Below, piece after piece: positions 1 through 7,810 of a DNA stretch of 37,282 bases. This stretch comes from an uncultured Eubacteriales bacterium (GTDB lineage: Bacteria; Bacillota; Clostridia; Lachnospirales; Bianqueaceae), in NCBI GenBank assembly GCA_900316145.1, contig ONBQ01000041.1, positions 1 to 37,282 on the forward strand, given 5' to 3'. The stretch's first letter is position 1. Each line of letters begins with the position of its first letter. The translations under genes and the position numbers were made by a program. The notes beneath the pieces are model-generated. The model was not told the DNA's origin, made no database searches, and saw nothing but the letters and a program-made list of their open reading frames with translations.

Positions 1-703
1 ATTTGATCAGTGCCGCCCCGCGGTGGATGGCAATGTTCTGCGCATTCTGTCACGGTTATACGCAGTACCTGATGATGTCACCTCGAATTCCGTTAAAAAG
101 AAGCTTACGGCTTTGATATCAGGCCATATCCCGGACCAGGCGGCAGCCGCGTTCACTGAAGGCCTGATGGATCTGGGACAGGAGATCTGCATTCCCGGTT
201 CGCCCCGTTGTGAACGATGTCCGATCCGCACGTATTGCCGCGCCTTTGAGATGGGCCAGCAGCAAAAGCTTCCTGTCCGCAAGCCTAAAAAAAAGCAGCG
301 TGAGGAAGAACGGACGGTATTCATCGTCTGGAAGGACCATAAAGTGCTTTTGTGTCAAAGACCGGATCACACCGTGCTTGGCGGGTTGTGGGAATTCCCC
401 GGTGTTGACGGGAAAGGGGAGCTTCCATTATGGGAAAAGACCTTTGGGATCCCGGTTCCATCTGACATTACTGAAGCATTTACCTGTGAGCATACCTTCA
501 CCCATATCCATTGGACGATGCATGTGTATGAGATAGAAACGCTTATGGAGCATCCTGTTACAGACCGGGCCTGGATGTGGGCTGATCCGGCTGGATCGTC
601 AGGTGTCATGCTGCCGACGGCATTTCGCAAGATCCGGGAATATGCAGAAGACAAGTCAATGAACAGTAACAAAAACAAAGGCTTCCGAAAGACCGATGCT
701 TGA
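1..703 (+). CDS. mutY: A/G-specific adenine glycosylase MutY, 3' part (5' end outside window)
   Basis: MutY removes adenine mispaired with 8-oxoguanine in base-excision repair. The reading frame is open from base 2, so the gene starts outside the window and about 233 codons are visible. The first residues contain PAVDGNVLR, which carries the catalytic Asp of the helix-hairpin-helix glycosylase family. The four cysteines of the [4Fe-4S] loop follow with the expected C-x6-C-x2-C-x5-C spacing (CIPGSPRC, ERC, PIRTYC). After a basic linker comes a NUDIX-like C-terminal domain (TVFIVWKDHKVLLCQR, GLWEFPG, HTFTHIHW) that in this family recognises 8-oxoG. The stop codon overlaps the -35 box of the next promoter, and no terminator is seen after the gene. 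The assignment is secure; only the N-terminal third is missing. Confidence 0.95.
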   Translation, partial: FDQCRPAVDGNVLRILSRLYAVPDDVTSNSVKKKLTALISGHIPDQAAAAFTEGLMDLGQEICIPGSPRCERCPIRTYCRAFEMGQQQKLPVRKPKKKQREEERTVFIVWKDHKVLLCQRPDHTVLGGLWEFPGVDGKGELPLWEKTFGIPVPSDITEAFTCEHTFTHIHWTMHVYEIETLMEHPVTDRAWMWADPAGSSGVMLPTAFRKIREYAEDKSMNSNKNKGFRKTDA

Positions 704-728
704 AAGTCTTTCTTTCTTATGGTACAAT
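700..728 (+). promoter_or_regulatory. Sigma-A type promoter for the hlyD-like/sepF/lspA operon
   Basis: TTGAAA (700-705) and TACAAT (723-728) are separated by exactly 17 bp. The -35 box overlaps the mutY stop codon. A purine-rich ribosome binding site (AAAGGGAGA, about 755-762) precedes the GTG start at 769, so the leader is only about 35 nt. Confidence 0.75.
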
Positions 729-768
729 GAGATTTGATATTCTTTTCTAATGGAAAGGGAGAAGTATC

Positions 769-2169
769 GTGGCTTCGGTAAAGAAAAATAAGACCACCTC
801 AGGGTCTGGCGTTGGATTTACGGTTTTGATCGGCGCTGTGGTCCTGATCTATTTTCTCACAAGGCTGCTGGGCTTCACGGGGGATGACAGCAACCGTTAT
901 ATTATCGCGGAAAGCGGACGCATCGAGGATACGGTCACTTTGTCCTGCGTGATCACACGGGATGAGCAGCTGTTCCGGGCGGTTTCCGATGGAGTGGTAG
1001 AATACTATTATCCAGGCGGACGGCTGTTAAGCAAGAACACCGTGATCGCCTCGATCCAGGATGCGGATTATTATGGTTCGATCCTGAAGGATCGGGAAGA
1101 GGCTATTCAGGCCCGCATCCAGGAGCTGAGCGAGGATGACAACGCTTATTCAGAGGAATTTGATTCTTTGAAAAGATCTGTGGAAACACAAGTAAAACAG
1201 TATTTGCGCACCAGGGATCCCGGACGATATGTAACATCTTATGACCTGAAGGAAAAGCTTGTAGGAGCGGTGCATCAGCGCCAGGACCTGTATTCTCTGC
1301 TGTCCAGCGCGACCGCCAGGACCCTTCTCGAAGAGATGGACCTGTATCAATCGGTCGAGGGAGAGACTTCCGAAGATCTGTGGATCAGCGAAGCGGGCAT
1401 CATTTCCTATTCTTATGATGGATTTGAAGGCTGGGACAGCTCCATGATCGAGCCTTCTTTCGCGAAAGAGTATGATAGTCAGTATTCATTTCTGAATATC
1501 AATATGCAGGAAGTGTCCAAGGGAGATCCACTGTACCGTCTTATCACTTCCCAAAGCTGGTATCTGACAACGTTTATCAGCAACAAGATCATTGAAGCGG
1601 AAGAAATGGAGCCGAACAACAATCTCGCGCTTTTTGACGGGGATACAAGGCTTACCGGTATCATCGAATCGATCGAACCCAGCACTTCGGACACCAGCAA
1701 GGTCGTGATCCGTATGCAGGCACGTCTGGCCGATTATATGGACCAGCGTCTTGTCAATTTCACTTTGTCCCAGAATTCCTATGAAGGACTGAAGGTTTCC
1801 AACAAGTGTCTTACGGAAGAATTATTCTACAAGATCCCAATCACCTGTGTATATCGATCCGGAAAGGACTATGGCGTCATGGTACGCAATGCGGAGGGCG
1901 ATACCTTCGTTCCGATCGATTTTAGCTGGAACACGGATACGGAATACTATTTCAGCCAGCTTCCGGAAGGGATCACGGAGGGCTCAACGCTGCTGATCGC
2001 CGGATCGGAAGAGACCCATGCATTACAAGAACCGGTTTCCGTTTTCGGCGTCTATGTGATCAATGGTGTAACTGAGAAGTTTTATCATGTCGATGTGCTG
2101 TATCAGAACAACGACTATTCTATCATCAGCGGCATCAGTCTCTATGACCATGTTAAGGTGCTGAACTAA
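769..2169 (+). CDS. HlyD-like membrane-anchored periplasmic-adaptor-type protein
   Basis: This 466-residue protein has a short basic N terminus, one transmembrane segment at about residues 16-37, and a large predicted extracellular part. The region after the membrane (VTLSCVITRDEQLFRAVSDG and the following stretch) looks like the biotinyl-lipoyl beta domain of HlyD/membrane-fusion proteins. It is followed by a predicted helical hairpin (about residues 110-160) and a beta-rich C-terminal part. The start is GTG at 769, supported by the purine-rich site just upstream. No ABC ATPase or permease lies beside it. It shares an operon with a TPR lipoprotein and the yggS-sepF-ylmH division cluster, where an HlyD-like gene is often found in Lachnospiraceae. 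A role in envelope growth or division is an inference from context. Family-level confidence is moderate and the function is unknown. Confidence 0.75.
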   Translation: MASVKKNKTTSGSGVGFTVLIGAVVLIYFLTRLLGFTGDDSNRYIIAESGRIEDTVTLSCVITRDEQLFRAVSDGVVEYYYPGGRLLSKNTVIASIQDADYYGSILKDREEAIQARIQELSEDDNAYSEEFDSLKRSVETQVKQYLRTRDPGRYVTSYDLKEKLVGAVHQRQDLYSLLSSATARTLLEEMDLYQSVEGETSEDLWISEAGIISYSYDGFEGWDSSMIEPSFAKEYDSQYSFLNINMQEVSKGDPLYRLITSQSWYLTTFISNKIIEAEEMEPNNNLALFDGDTRLTGIIESIEPSTSDTSKVVIRMQARLADYMDQRLVNFTLSQNSYEGLKVSNKCLTEELFYKIPITCVYRSGKDYGVMVRNAEGDTFVPIDFSWNTDTEYYFSQLPEGITEGSTLLIAGSEETHALQEPVSVFGVYVINGVTEKFYHVDVLYQNNDYSIISGISLYDHVKVLN

Positions 2170-2181
2170 AGGGGAACGATT

Positions 2182-3276
2182 ATGAAATACAAATGGGCAG
2201 TGCTTTTGATCCTGATCCTTTTGCTGTGTGCCTGTTCGAAAAGCAAGAATACGGTCGACAATCTGTTGAATGAGGCGGATGAGGCTTATGATCAGGCCGA
2301 ATATGAGAAGGCTCTTTCGATCTATGATCAGGTGATCGAAAAGGAATCCCGCATTCCGACAGCCTACAATAACAGAGGCCTTACCTATTATCAGCTAGGA
2401 CGTATAGAAGAAGCGATCGCGGATTTCAAGACCGCGATCGATCTGGAAGACACCAAGGCGGAGTATCATTATAATCTGGGACGGGCCTGTTATGAAGCCG
2501 GACAGTTTGAAGACGCGGTCAAAGCCTGTTCCAAAGCGATCGAAAGGGACAGCCGTGTTGCATCCTATTACCTGAGCAGGGCACTGTCTTATCAGGAACT
2601 GGAGCAGAATGACCGGGCGGTCGCGGACTACACCCAGGCTGTCGCCTTGGATGAAAATGACGCGGCGATCTACAACAATCGCGGCACCTGTTATTTTAAG
2701 ATGGGTCAGTACGAAAAGGCCATCCAGGATTATAATACGGCGCTTGAAAAAGAACCGGAAGATACGATCTTGATCTATCGCAACCGGGCCGAGGCTTACC
2801 GGGCTATGAAGGACTATGAGAGCGCAGCCCAGGACTATCTCCAGATCTTGGATGAGGTCGAGGATCAAACCGTTATCGAAGAGAACCTCGCTACCATGTA
2901 TATGGAAATGGAGGAATATAAAGAAGCAGAGACCTGGTACAAGGCTTTGCTGGAAGAAGCTCCGGACAATACATTCTATGCAAGACAGCTGGCAGATATC
3001 TGCTATCATTTCGAGAGATTTGAAGAGGCCATAACATACTATTCCAAGTGCCTGCCAACGGAGGGAGACGCCGTAGGTTTTGGAAACCGGGGGGACTGTT
3101 ACTGGAAAACGGGTGACCCGGATAAAGCGATCGAAGATCTTGATAAGGCGATTGAACTGGATCCGGAATATGGCTGGGCTTACTATGTCCGCGGCAGCAT
3201 CTACATGGAAATGGAAGAGTATGCCAAAGCGGAAGAAGACCTGGCCAATGCACAGAAATATACAGAAGAGCAATAG
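2182..3276 (+). CDS. TPR-repeat lipoprotein
   Basis: The first residues form a signal peptide (MKYKWAVLLILILLLCACSK) ending in a lipobox-like LCAC. The protein is therefore probably lipid-anchored at the outer face of the membrane, and would be a substrate of the LspA encoded downstream. The rest of the 364 residues is a run of about nine tetratricopeptide repeats with the usual alternation of small and aromatic residues (AYNNRGLTYYQLGRIEEAI, YYLSRALSYQELEQ, WAYYVRGSIYMEMEEYAKA). TPR arrays are protein-interaction scaffolds, and no catalytic domain is visible. The gene starts 12 nt after the HlyD-like gene and is probably translated from the same transcript. The partner is unknown; the HlyD-like neighbour is the obvious candidate. 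Confidence 0.85.
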   Translation: MKYKWAVLLILILLLCACSKSKNTVDNLLNEADEAYDQAEYEKALSIYDQVIEKESRIPTAYNNRGLTYYQLGRIEEAIADFKTAIDLEDTKAEYHYNLGRACYEAGQFEDAVKACSKAIERDSRVASYYLSRALSYQELEQNDRAVADYTQAVALDENDAAIYNNRGTCYFKMGQYEKAIQDYNTALEKEPEDTILIYRNRAEAYRAMKDYESAAQDYLQILDEVEDQTVIEENLATMYMEMEEYKEAETWYKALLEEAPDNTFYARQLADICYHFERFEEAITYYSKCLPTEGDAVGFGNRGDCYWKTGDPDKAIEDLDKAIELDPEYGWAYYVRGSIYMEMEEYAKAEEDLANAQKYTEEQ

Positions 3277-3297
3277 TAAAGCAGGAGGATATCCCAA

Positions 3298-4005
3298 GTG
3301 ATCTCTTTTGAGACTTTAAAACAGAATTATGAGACCGTACGCAATAAGGTGCGGGATGCTGCCATTCGTTCGGGACGGACACCGGAAGAAGTGCTTCTGC
3401 TTCCGGTCACGAAAACGCAGAGCGTAGAAGTCCTTCAGATGGCTTATGATCTTGGCATGCGTCATGCCGGGGAAAACCGGGTACAGGAGATCCTGGCGAA
3501 GAAGGATCAGCTCCCGTCCGACCTGGATTTTCAGCTGATCGGGCATCTGCAAAAGAACAAAGTACGTCAGATCATTGGTCACGTATCTTTGATCCATTCG
3601 GTAGACAGTGTAGAACTGGCGCAGGTCATTGAAAAAGAAGCGGCCAAGGCCGATCGAATCGTTCCGATCCTTCTAGAGATCAATGCGGCGGAAGAGGAGA
3701 CGAAATTCGGGATCTCTCTTGATGAGGCCCTTCCGGTGGCGCAGCAGATCGCGCAGTTTCCGCATGTACAGATAAAGGGCTTGATGACGGTTGCGCCTTT
3801 TGTTGAGGATCCGGAGGATAATCGAAAAGTTTTTCGGGATATGCATGAGATTTTTATTGACATTCGCGAAAAAAGAATCGATAATGTAGCTATGTCGATA
3901 CTCTCTATGGGTATGACCAATGATTACGAAGTAGCGATCGAAGAAGGGGCTAATCTGGTCCGTGTAGGTACCGGCATTTTCGGCCCCAGACAATACAACG
4001 TATAA
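3298..4005 (+). CDS. yggS: YggS/PLPBP family pyridoxal-phosphate-binding protein
   Basis: This is a 235-residue single-domain protein of the alanine-racemase-like TIM-barrel fold that binds PLP but has no established catalytic activity. The family is known for PLP homeostasis and effects on amino-acid metabolism. The PLP lysine is K39 in LLPVTKTQ. Other family signatures are GENRVQE, FQLIGHLQKNK, and the C-terminal SMGMTNDYEVAIEEGA and VRVGTGIFG. The start is GTG at 3298, chosen because AGGAGG lies at 3283-3288 with a normal spacing. In Gram-positive bacteria this gene (ylmE in Bacillus) typically sits directly upstream of sepF, as here. Confidence 0.93.
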   Translation: MISFETLKQNYETVRNKVRDAAIRSGRTPEEVLLLPVTKTQSVEVLQMAYDLGMRHAGENRVQEILAKKDQLPSDLDFQLIGHLQKNKVRQIIGHVSLIHSVDSVELAQVIEKEAAKADRIVPILLEINAAEEETKFGISLDEALPVAQQIAQFPHVQIKGLMTVAPFVEDPEDNRKVFRDMHEIFIDIREKRIDNVAMSILSMGMTNDYEVAIEEGANLVRVGTGIFGPRQYNV

Positions 4006-4042
4006 ACATCCTTATTCAGTATATAAAGAACAGGAGAAAACC

Positions 4043-4753
4043 ATGAGCAAATTTGTAGACAAACTGACGTCAGCCCTCGGGATCTCCCGCGCGTATGATG
4101 ACGAGGCGGAAGATTTTGACGAGTATGATCCTTATGATCAGTATGATGAAGAACCCAAAGAACGGTCCGGTTCCCAGGCCCGTTCCGCTTCCAGAAGCAC
4201 CCGTTCTTCCTCTTATTCCTCTTCACGTGAAGGCTCATCTTCCTATGAGTCTTCTTCCAGCCGCCGCTATGGCAGCCGAAACTACGGGTCGTCTGAGAGC
4301 AGCTATTCCGGTTCTTCACGGTATGAGCGTACCCAGACTGCGGAAGCACCCAGAGAAAGCGCTCGTATTTCTTCCGTAGGAGCCACTTCTTTAAGCGCTC
4401 CGGCCAATTACAGCCGTCTGCGTAATTCCAAGGTGGTCAATCTGAACGCGAACATCCAGATGGAAGTCGTCATGGTCAATCCGGAATCGTTGGAAGAAGC
4501 GCGTGATATCGCTATGCAGATCAAAGACCGCAAGCCGGTCGTCATCAATCTTGAGTTTGCCGAGCCGTTAGTGGCCCAACGTATCACAGATCTTCTGTGC
4601 GGTTGCTGCTATGCTTTGAACGGCAACATTCAGCGCGTTTCCGATAAGATCTTCATGATCGCGCCGGATACGGTAGGATTTGCCGGAGATTTGGATATCC
4701 GCGAGAAGCTTCAGTCTGAAAATGGATTGATGTTCCCCTGGCAGGAGCAGTAA
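4043..4753 (+). CDS. sepF: Cell division protein SepF
   Basis: SepF binds the membrane with an N-terminal amphipathic helix and organises FtsZ filaments at the division site. The helix is visible in the first residues (MSKFVDKLTSALGI), followed by an acidic stretch to about residue 40. The SepF core occupies about residues 131-213 (VVNLNANIQMEVVMVNPES, VVINLEFAEPLVAQRITDLL, FMIAPDTVGF). Between them is an unusually long low-complexity linker, residues about 42-125, in which roughly half the residues are serine with interspersed Arg and Tyr. The total of 236 residues is well above the roughly 150 of Bacillus SepF. A good ribosome binding site (AGGAG, about 4031-4035) precedes the ATG. The gene lies between yggS and ylmH, the classic order. 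Confidence 0.94.
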   Translation: MSKFVDKLTSALGISRAYDDEAEDFDEYDPYDQYDEEPKERSGSQARSASRSTRSSSYSSSREGSSSYESSSSRRYGSRNYGSSESSYSGSSRYERTQTAEAPRESARISSVGATSLSAPANYSRLRNSKVVNLNANIQMEVVMVNPESLEEARDIAMQIKDRKPVVINLEFAEPLVAQRITDLLCGCCYALNGNIQRVSDKIFMIAPDTVGFAGDLDIREKLQSENGLMFPWQEQ

Positions 4754-4754
4754 G

Positions 4755-5552
4755 TTGGCGGGTTCATCAAAAGACGATACACTGTTTTTAAGACGAATGC
4801 AGGATCTAGCCGAGCGGGCCGACCGTATCGGCTTTCTTGTGTTTTCGGAATTTCTGGACGGGGGGCAGCGCTCCTTGGCAGCCCGTCTTACATGGCCCGC
4901 CCAGATCCAGGTGCAGTATCTTGGGGGATATGAAGACGCGGAACGAGTGACCGCGGTATTCTATCCCTCATTTCTTGACTATGAGGCGATCGAAGGCGCG
5001 CCTGATCCAAACTATGACAGCCCGATCGATGCCTTATATGTGCGCTTAAAAGGCGCGAAATTCGCCAGGAAGATCCCAGGTCACAGGGATTATCTGGGTT
5101 CATTGATGGGCCTGGGTATCAAAAGAGAGACCTTAGGAGATATCTTGCCGGATGATGAGGGGGCAGTGCTGATCGTCTCCCACTCGATCTCGGATTTCAT
5201 AAGACAAAACCTTCTGTCGGTTGGCAGTCTGGATGTTTCTATCGAAGATATCGCGTTTTCCGAGATCCGCCATCATGTCAAAGACGGAAAAGAGATGGTC
5301 ATTGGTTTTCAATCGGTCCGGCTGGATGCTGTCATCAGCAAAACGTTTGCCTTGGGCAGACAGGATGCCGTGAAGACGATCCAGAGCGGGCGGGTACAGG
5401 TCAATTGGAAGGATACGGATCGCAGCGATTATTCAGTCAAGGAAGGGGATCTGATATCGGTACGGGGTTTCGGACGCATCCGTATCGGAGAGCAGACAGG
5501 GACCTCACGATCGGGGCGTTCCCAGATCCGCGTGATACGTTATGGTTCTTGA
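4755..5552 (+). CDS. ylmH: YlmH, S4-domain RNA-binding protein
   Basis: This 265-residue protein has the N-terminal YlmH domain (FSEFLDGGQRSLAARL, VFYPSFLDYEAIEGAP, HRDYLGSLMGLGIKRETLGD) and a C-terminal S4 RNA-binding domain at about residues 183-250 (VRLDAVISKTFALGRQDAV, SGRVQVNWK, GDLISVRGFGR). In Bacillus, YlmH binds stalled 50S subunits and takes part in ribosome-associated quality control, so the older label 'cell division protein' reflects only gene position. The start is TTG at 4755, just after the sepF stop, with AGGAG at 4743-4747. In many Firmicutes divIVA and ylmG accompany this gene; neither is present here. Confidence 0.92.
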   Translation: MAGSSKDDTLFLRRMQDLAERADRIGFLVFSEFLDGGQRSLAARLTWPAQIQVQYLGGYEDAERVTAVFYPSFLDYEAIEGAPDPNYDSPIDALYVRLKGAKFARKIPGHRDYLGSLMGLGIKRETLGDILPDDEGAVLIVSHSISDFIRQNLLSVGSLDVSIEDIAFSEIRHHVKDGKEMVIGFQSVRLDAVISKTFALGRQDAVKTIQSGRVQVNWKDTDRSDYSVKEGDLISVRGFGRIRIGEQTGTSRSGRSQIRVIRYGS

Positions 5553-5564
5553 GGAGAAAAACTT

Positions 5565-6086
5565 ATGAAAAAATGGGGCAGATTTGCGTTTTGGGTCATC
5601 GTCCTGGTCGCGTTGGATCAATGGACCAAATACCTTGCGAAAACCGGTCTTAGCAAAAATATCGTGATCATTCCCGGAGTATTTGAACTGCAGTATGTAG
5701 AGAATCAAGGCGCTGCTTTCGGCATCTTGCAGAATAAGCTGGCGTTTTTCGTGATCTTTACTTTGATCATGGGAGCTGTGATCCTGCTCGTATACCGCCA
5801 TATCCCGGAAGAAAAAGGCTACGGATGGATACGCCTGTCAACGATCCTCATTTTTTCCGGTGCTATCGGGAACCTGATCGATCGGGTGATGAATCGTTAT
5901 GTCGTGGATTTCCTGTATTTCAAACCGATCGATTTCCCCACCTTTAACGTGGCGGACTCGTATGTTGTAGTAGGAGCGATCTCCTTCGTCCTTCTCTATT
6001 TCATTCAGAAAAAGAAGGTGGAAGAGGTGTTGAACAAGTTGGAAAGAAAGAAGAAGAGCGATGACGGAAACCTGGCAGATCAGTGA
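5565..6086 (+). CDS. lspA: Lipoprotein signal peptidase LspA
   Basis: LspA is the type II signal peptidase, an integral membrane aspartyl protease that cleaves prolipoproteins before the lipid-modified cysteine. The 173-residue protein has four hydrophobic segments (about 5-22, 58-78, 91-108, 128-148). The family signatures DQWTKY, ENQGAAFG, GNLIDR and FNVADS are present. The catalytic dyad should be D115 (VVDF) and D131 (NVADS). The C-terminal tail is short and lysine-rich. The end of the gene overlaps the start of rluD by 26 nt, suggesting translational coupling as in many Firmicutes. A probable substrate, the TPR lipoprotein, is encoded earlier in the same operon. Confidence 0.97.
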   Translation: MKKWGRFAFWVIVLVALDQWTKYLAKTGLSKNIVIIPGVFELQYVENQGAAFGILQNKLAFFVIFTLIMGAVILLVYRHIPEEKGYGWIRLSTILIFSGAIGNLIDRVMNRYVVDFLYFKPIDFPTFNVADSYVVVGAISFVLLYFIQKKKVEEVLNKLERKKKSDDGNLADQ

Positions 6087-7023
6087 AGAACAGAGCGGGC
6101 TGCGTCTGGATGTCTTTCTTCAGGAACAATTGGAAGATGTGACACGATCACATATCCGCAAATGGATCGATGATCAGGATGTCCTGGTCAATGGAAAGGG
6201 GCAGAAAGCCGGATATAAGCTCAAAAAAGGAGACGAAATCCTGCTGGAAGAACCGGACCCGGAGCCTTTGATGTCCGCTGATCCGGAGCCTATGGACCTT
6301 CAGATCGTGTATGAAGATGAAGATGTCGCGATCGTCAACAAACCGCAAGGAATGGTCGTGCATCCTTCGGCCGGACATCCGAACGGGACTCTGGTAAATG
6401 GTCTTATGTATCATTTCCAGGGCAGGTTATCCGCCATCAACGGAGTTCTCAGACCGGGGATCGTCCATCGTATCGATAAAGATACCTCCGGGCTGCTGGT
6501 CATCTGCAAGAGTGACAGGGCGCACCAGGCATTAAGCGACCGGTTAAAAGATCATGATATCACAAGACGGTACCAGGCCCTTGTGCTGGGCAATCTGAAA
6601 GAGGATGAGGGTACGGTCGATCTGCCCATTGGCCGGGCTTCAGAAGACCGAAAGAAAATGGCCATTGTCAGAGGCGGGCGAAGAGCGGTCACCCATTACC
6701 GCGTTCTTGAACGATTTGGAGCGCTGACATTCGTGGAACTGACTTTGGAAACAGGACGTACACATCAGATCCGCGTACATATGAAAAGCTTGCAGCATCC
6801 TGTTTTAGGAGACCCTTTATACGGTCCGTCCCAGCTTCCGTCAGACGCGGCCAGGCTTCTTTCCTCTGTGAAAGACCAGCTTGGCAATGGACAATTTCTG
6901 CACGCCAAGGTACTGGGCTTTGTACACCCGGTCACAGGAGAATATATGGAGTGGGAAAGCCCGCTGCCGGAGAATTTCCGTACAGTCCTGGAATCGTTAA
7001 GAGAGAGAGCTCTTAACAGATAG
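6061..7023 (+). CDS. rluD: RluD-like 23S rRNA pseudouridine synthase
   Basis: This is a pseudouridine synthase of the RluA/RluD family, 320 residues. An N-terminal S4 domain (about residues 11-70; LRLDVFLQEQLEDVTRSHIR, DVLVNGK) precedes the catalytic domain. The catalytic motif HRIDKDTSGLLVICKS contains the invariant aspartate that attacks the uracil. Further family motifs are NKPQGMVVHPS, RRYQALV, TGRTHQIRVH and HPVLGDPLYG. The ATG at 6061 lies inside the end of lspA. The exact rRNA positions modified cannot be read from sequence; RluD orthologues act on helix 69 of 23S rRNA, and the Firmicutes lspA-linked paralogue (YlyB) is the closest named relative. It is the last gene of the operon starting at 769. 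Confidence 0.92.
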   Translation: MTETWQISEEQSGLRLDVFLQEQLEDVTRSHIRKWIDDQDVLVNGKGQKAGYKLKKGDEILLEEPDPEPLMSADPEPMDLQIVYEDEDVAIVNKPQGMVVHPSAGHPNGTLVNGLMYHFQGRLSAINGVLRPGIVHRIDKDTSGLLVICKSDRAHQALSDRLKDHDITRRYQALVLGNLKEDEGTVDLPIGRASEDRKKMAIVRGGRRAVTHYRVLERFGALTFVELTLETGRTHQIRVHMKSLQHPVLGDPLYGPSQLPSDAARLLSSVKDQLGNGQFLHAKVLGFVHPVTGEYMEWESPLPENFRTVLESLRERALNR

Positions 7024-7028
7024 CATAC

Positions 7029-7056
7029 TTGTTTTTTTCCGCAACTATGGTATAAT
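7029..7056 (+). promoter_or_regulatory. Extended -10 promoter for rex
   Basis: TATAAT at 7051-7056 is preceded by TG one base upstream (extended -10) and by TTGTTT at 7029-7034 with a 16-bp spacer. It lies in the 87-bp gap between rluD and rex, leaving a leader of about 48 nt with a weak AGGTAGG ribosome binding site. No convincing palindromic Rex operator is visible in the gap. Confidence 0.65.
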
Positions 7057-7110
7057 TATGAACATGTTTGATTTGGCTTTACAACAGTAGAATGGTTTTA
7101 GGTAGGTTTT

Positions 7111-7746
7111 ATGACGTATAAGAATGATCGTTCGATCTCACAGGCAGTTGTACGCCGCCTTCCAAGATATTATCGGTATCTGGGAGAACTGATGGAGCGT
7201 GGGGTCACCCGCATTTCCTCCAGTGAATTAAGTACCGGTCTGGGCATTACGGCTTCTCAGATCCGTCAGGATCTGAATAATTTCGGTGGATTTGGCCATC
7301 AGGGCTATGGCTATAATGTGGATTATCTGCATGATCAAATTGGAGAAATCTTAGGTTTGACCCATGCTTATCCGGTCATTATCGTAGGTGCCGGTAACCT
7401 GGGCAATGCGCTGGCGCGGTATGAAGGATTTAAAAAACGCGGGTTTCACATTCAAGCCTTGTTTGATATCGATCCGAAAGTGATCGGATCCAAGACCGGC
7501 GAGCATATCGTTCGGGATATGAAAGGGATCGAAGAATATTTAAAGAAAAAACCGGCTCAGATCGCCATGTTGACACTGACCAAAAGCGCTGCCAAGGAAG
7601 CCGCGGACCGTTTGGTCAAAGCAGGCGTTCCTTCCATTTTGAATTTTTCTTCCATCGATCTTGCCTTTCCTGAAGAGAATGTCATCATTGAAAATGTCCA
7701 TCTTTCGGACTTCCTGATGATCCTTTCTTATCAGCTGGAAAACTAA
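7111..7746 (+). CDS. rex: Redox-sensing transcriptional repressor Rex
   Basis: Rex is a homodimeric repressor that senses the NADH/NAD+ ratio and controls fermentation and anaerobic respiration genes. The 211-residue protein has an N-terminal winged helix (about residues 10-80; SQAVVRRLPRYYRYL, GVTRISSSELS, ITASQIRQDLNNFG, GQGYNV-like GHQGYGYNV) and a C-terminal Rossmann domain with the dinucleotide loop GAGNLG at residues 93-98. Domain-swapping C-terminal residues (LSDFLMILSYQLE) complete the family pattern. It has its own promoter and is followed by a strong intrinsic terminator at 7762-7789. It appears as a single-gene unit that may read through into queA. Confidence 0.96.
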   Translation: MTYKNDRSISQAVVRRLPRYYRYLGELMERGVTRISSSELSTGLGITASQIRQDLNNFGGFGHQGYGYNVDYLHDQIGEILGLTHAYPVIIVGAGNLGNALARYEGFKKRGFHIQALFDIDPKVIGSKTGEHIVRDMKGIEEYLKKKPAQIAMLTLTKSAAKEAADRLVKAGVPSILNFSSIDLAFPEENVIIENVHLSDFLMILSYQLEN

Positions 7747-7761
7747 AAGCACATCATAAAG

Positions 7762-7789
7762 CGCTATATCATCAGGATATAGCGTTTTT
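7762..7789 (+). terminator. Intrinsic terminator after rex
   Basis: A perfect 9-bp stem (CGCTATATC, 7762-7770, with GATATAGCG, 7776-7784) with a 5-nt loop is followed by TTTTT. Only 21 nt separate the T-run from the queA ATG, so queA has no room for a separate promoter and must depend on readthrough or on a promoter inside rex. Confidence 0.85.
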
Positions 7790-7810
7790 AGAGGTAAAAA
7801 GAGGAAACAC

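Noticed and set aside
2395-3297. A 300-codon minus-strand frame inside the TPR lipoprotein
   Set aside because: It is the periodic shadow of the TPR repeats, with no start signals and no similarity recognised.
4180-4340. Repeated TCT/TCC-rich stretches in sepF as a tandem repeat or CRISPR-like array
   Set aside because: The repeats are irregular serine codons of a low-complexity linker, with no uniform unit or spacer.
7024-7110. A Rex operator upstream of rex (autoregulation)
   Set aside because: I found no TTGTGA-like inverted repeat with the expected 8-bp spacing in the gap.
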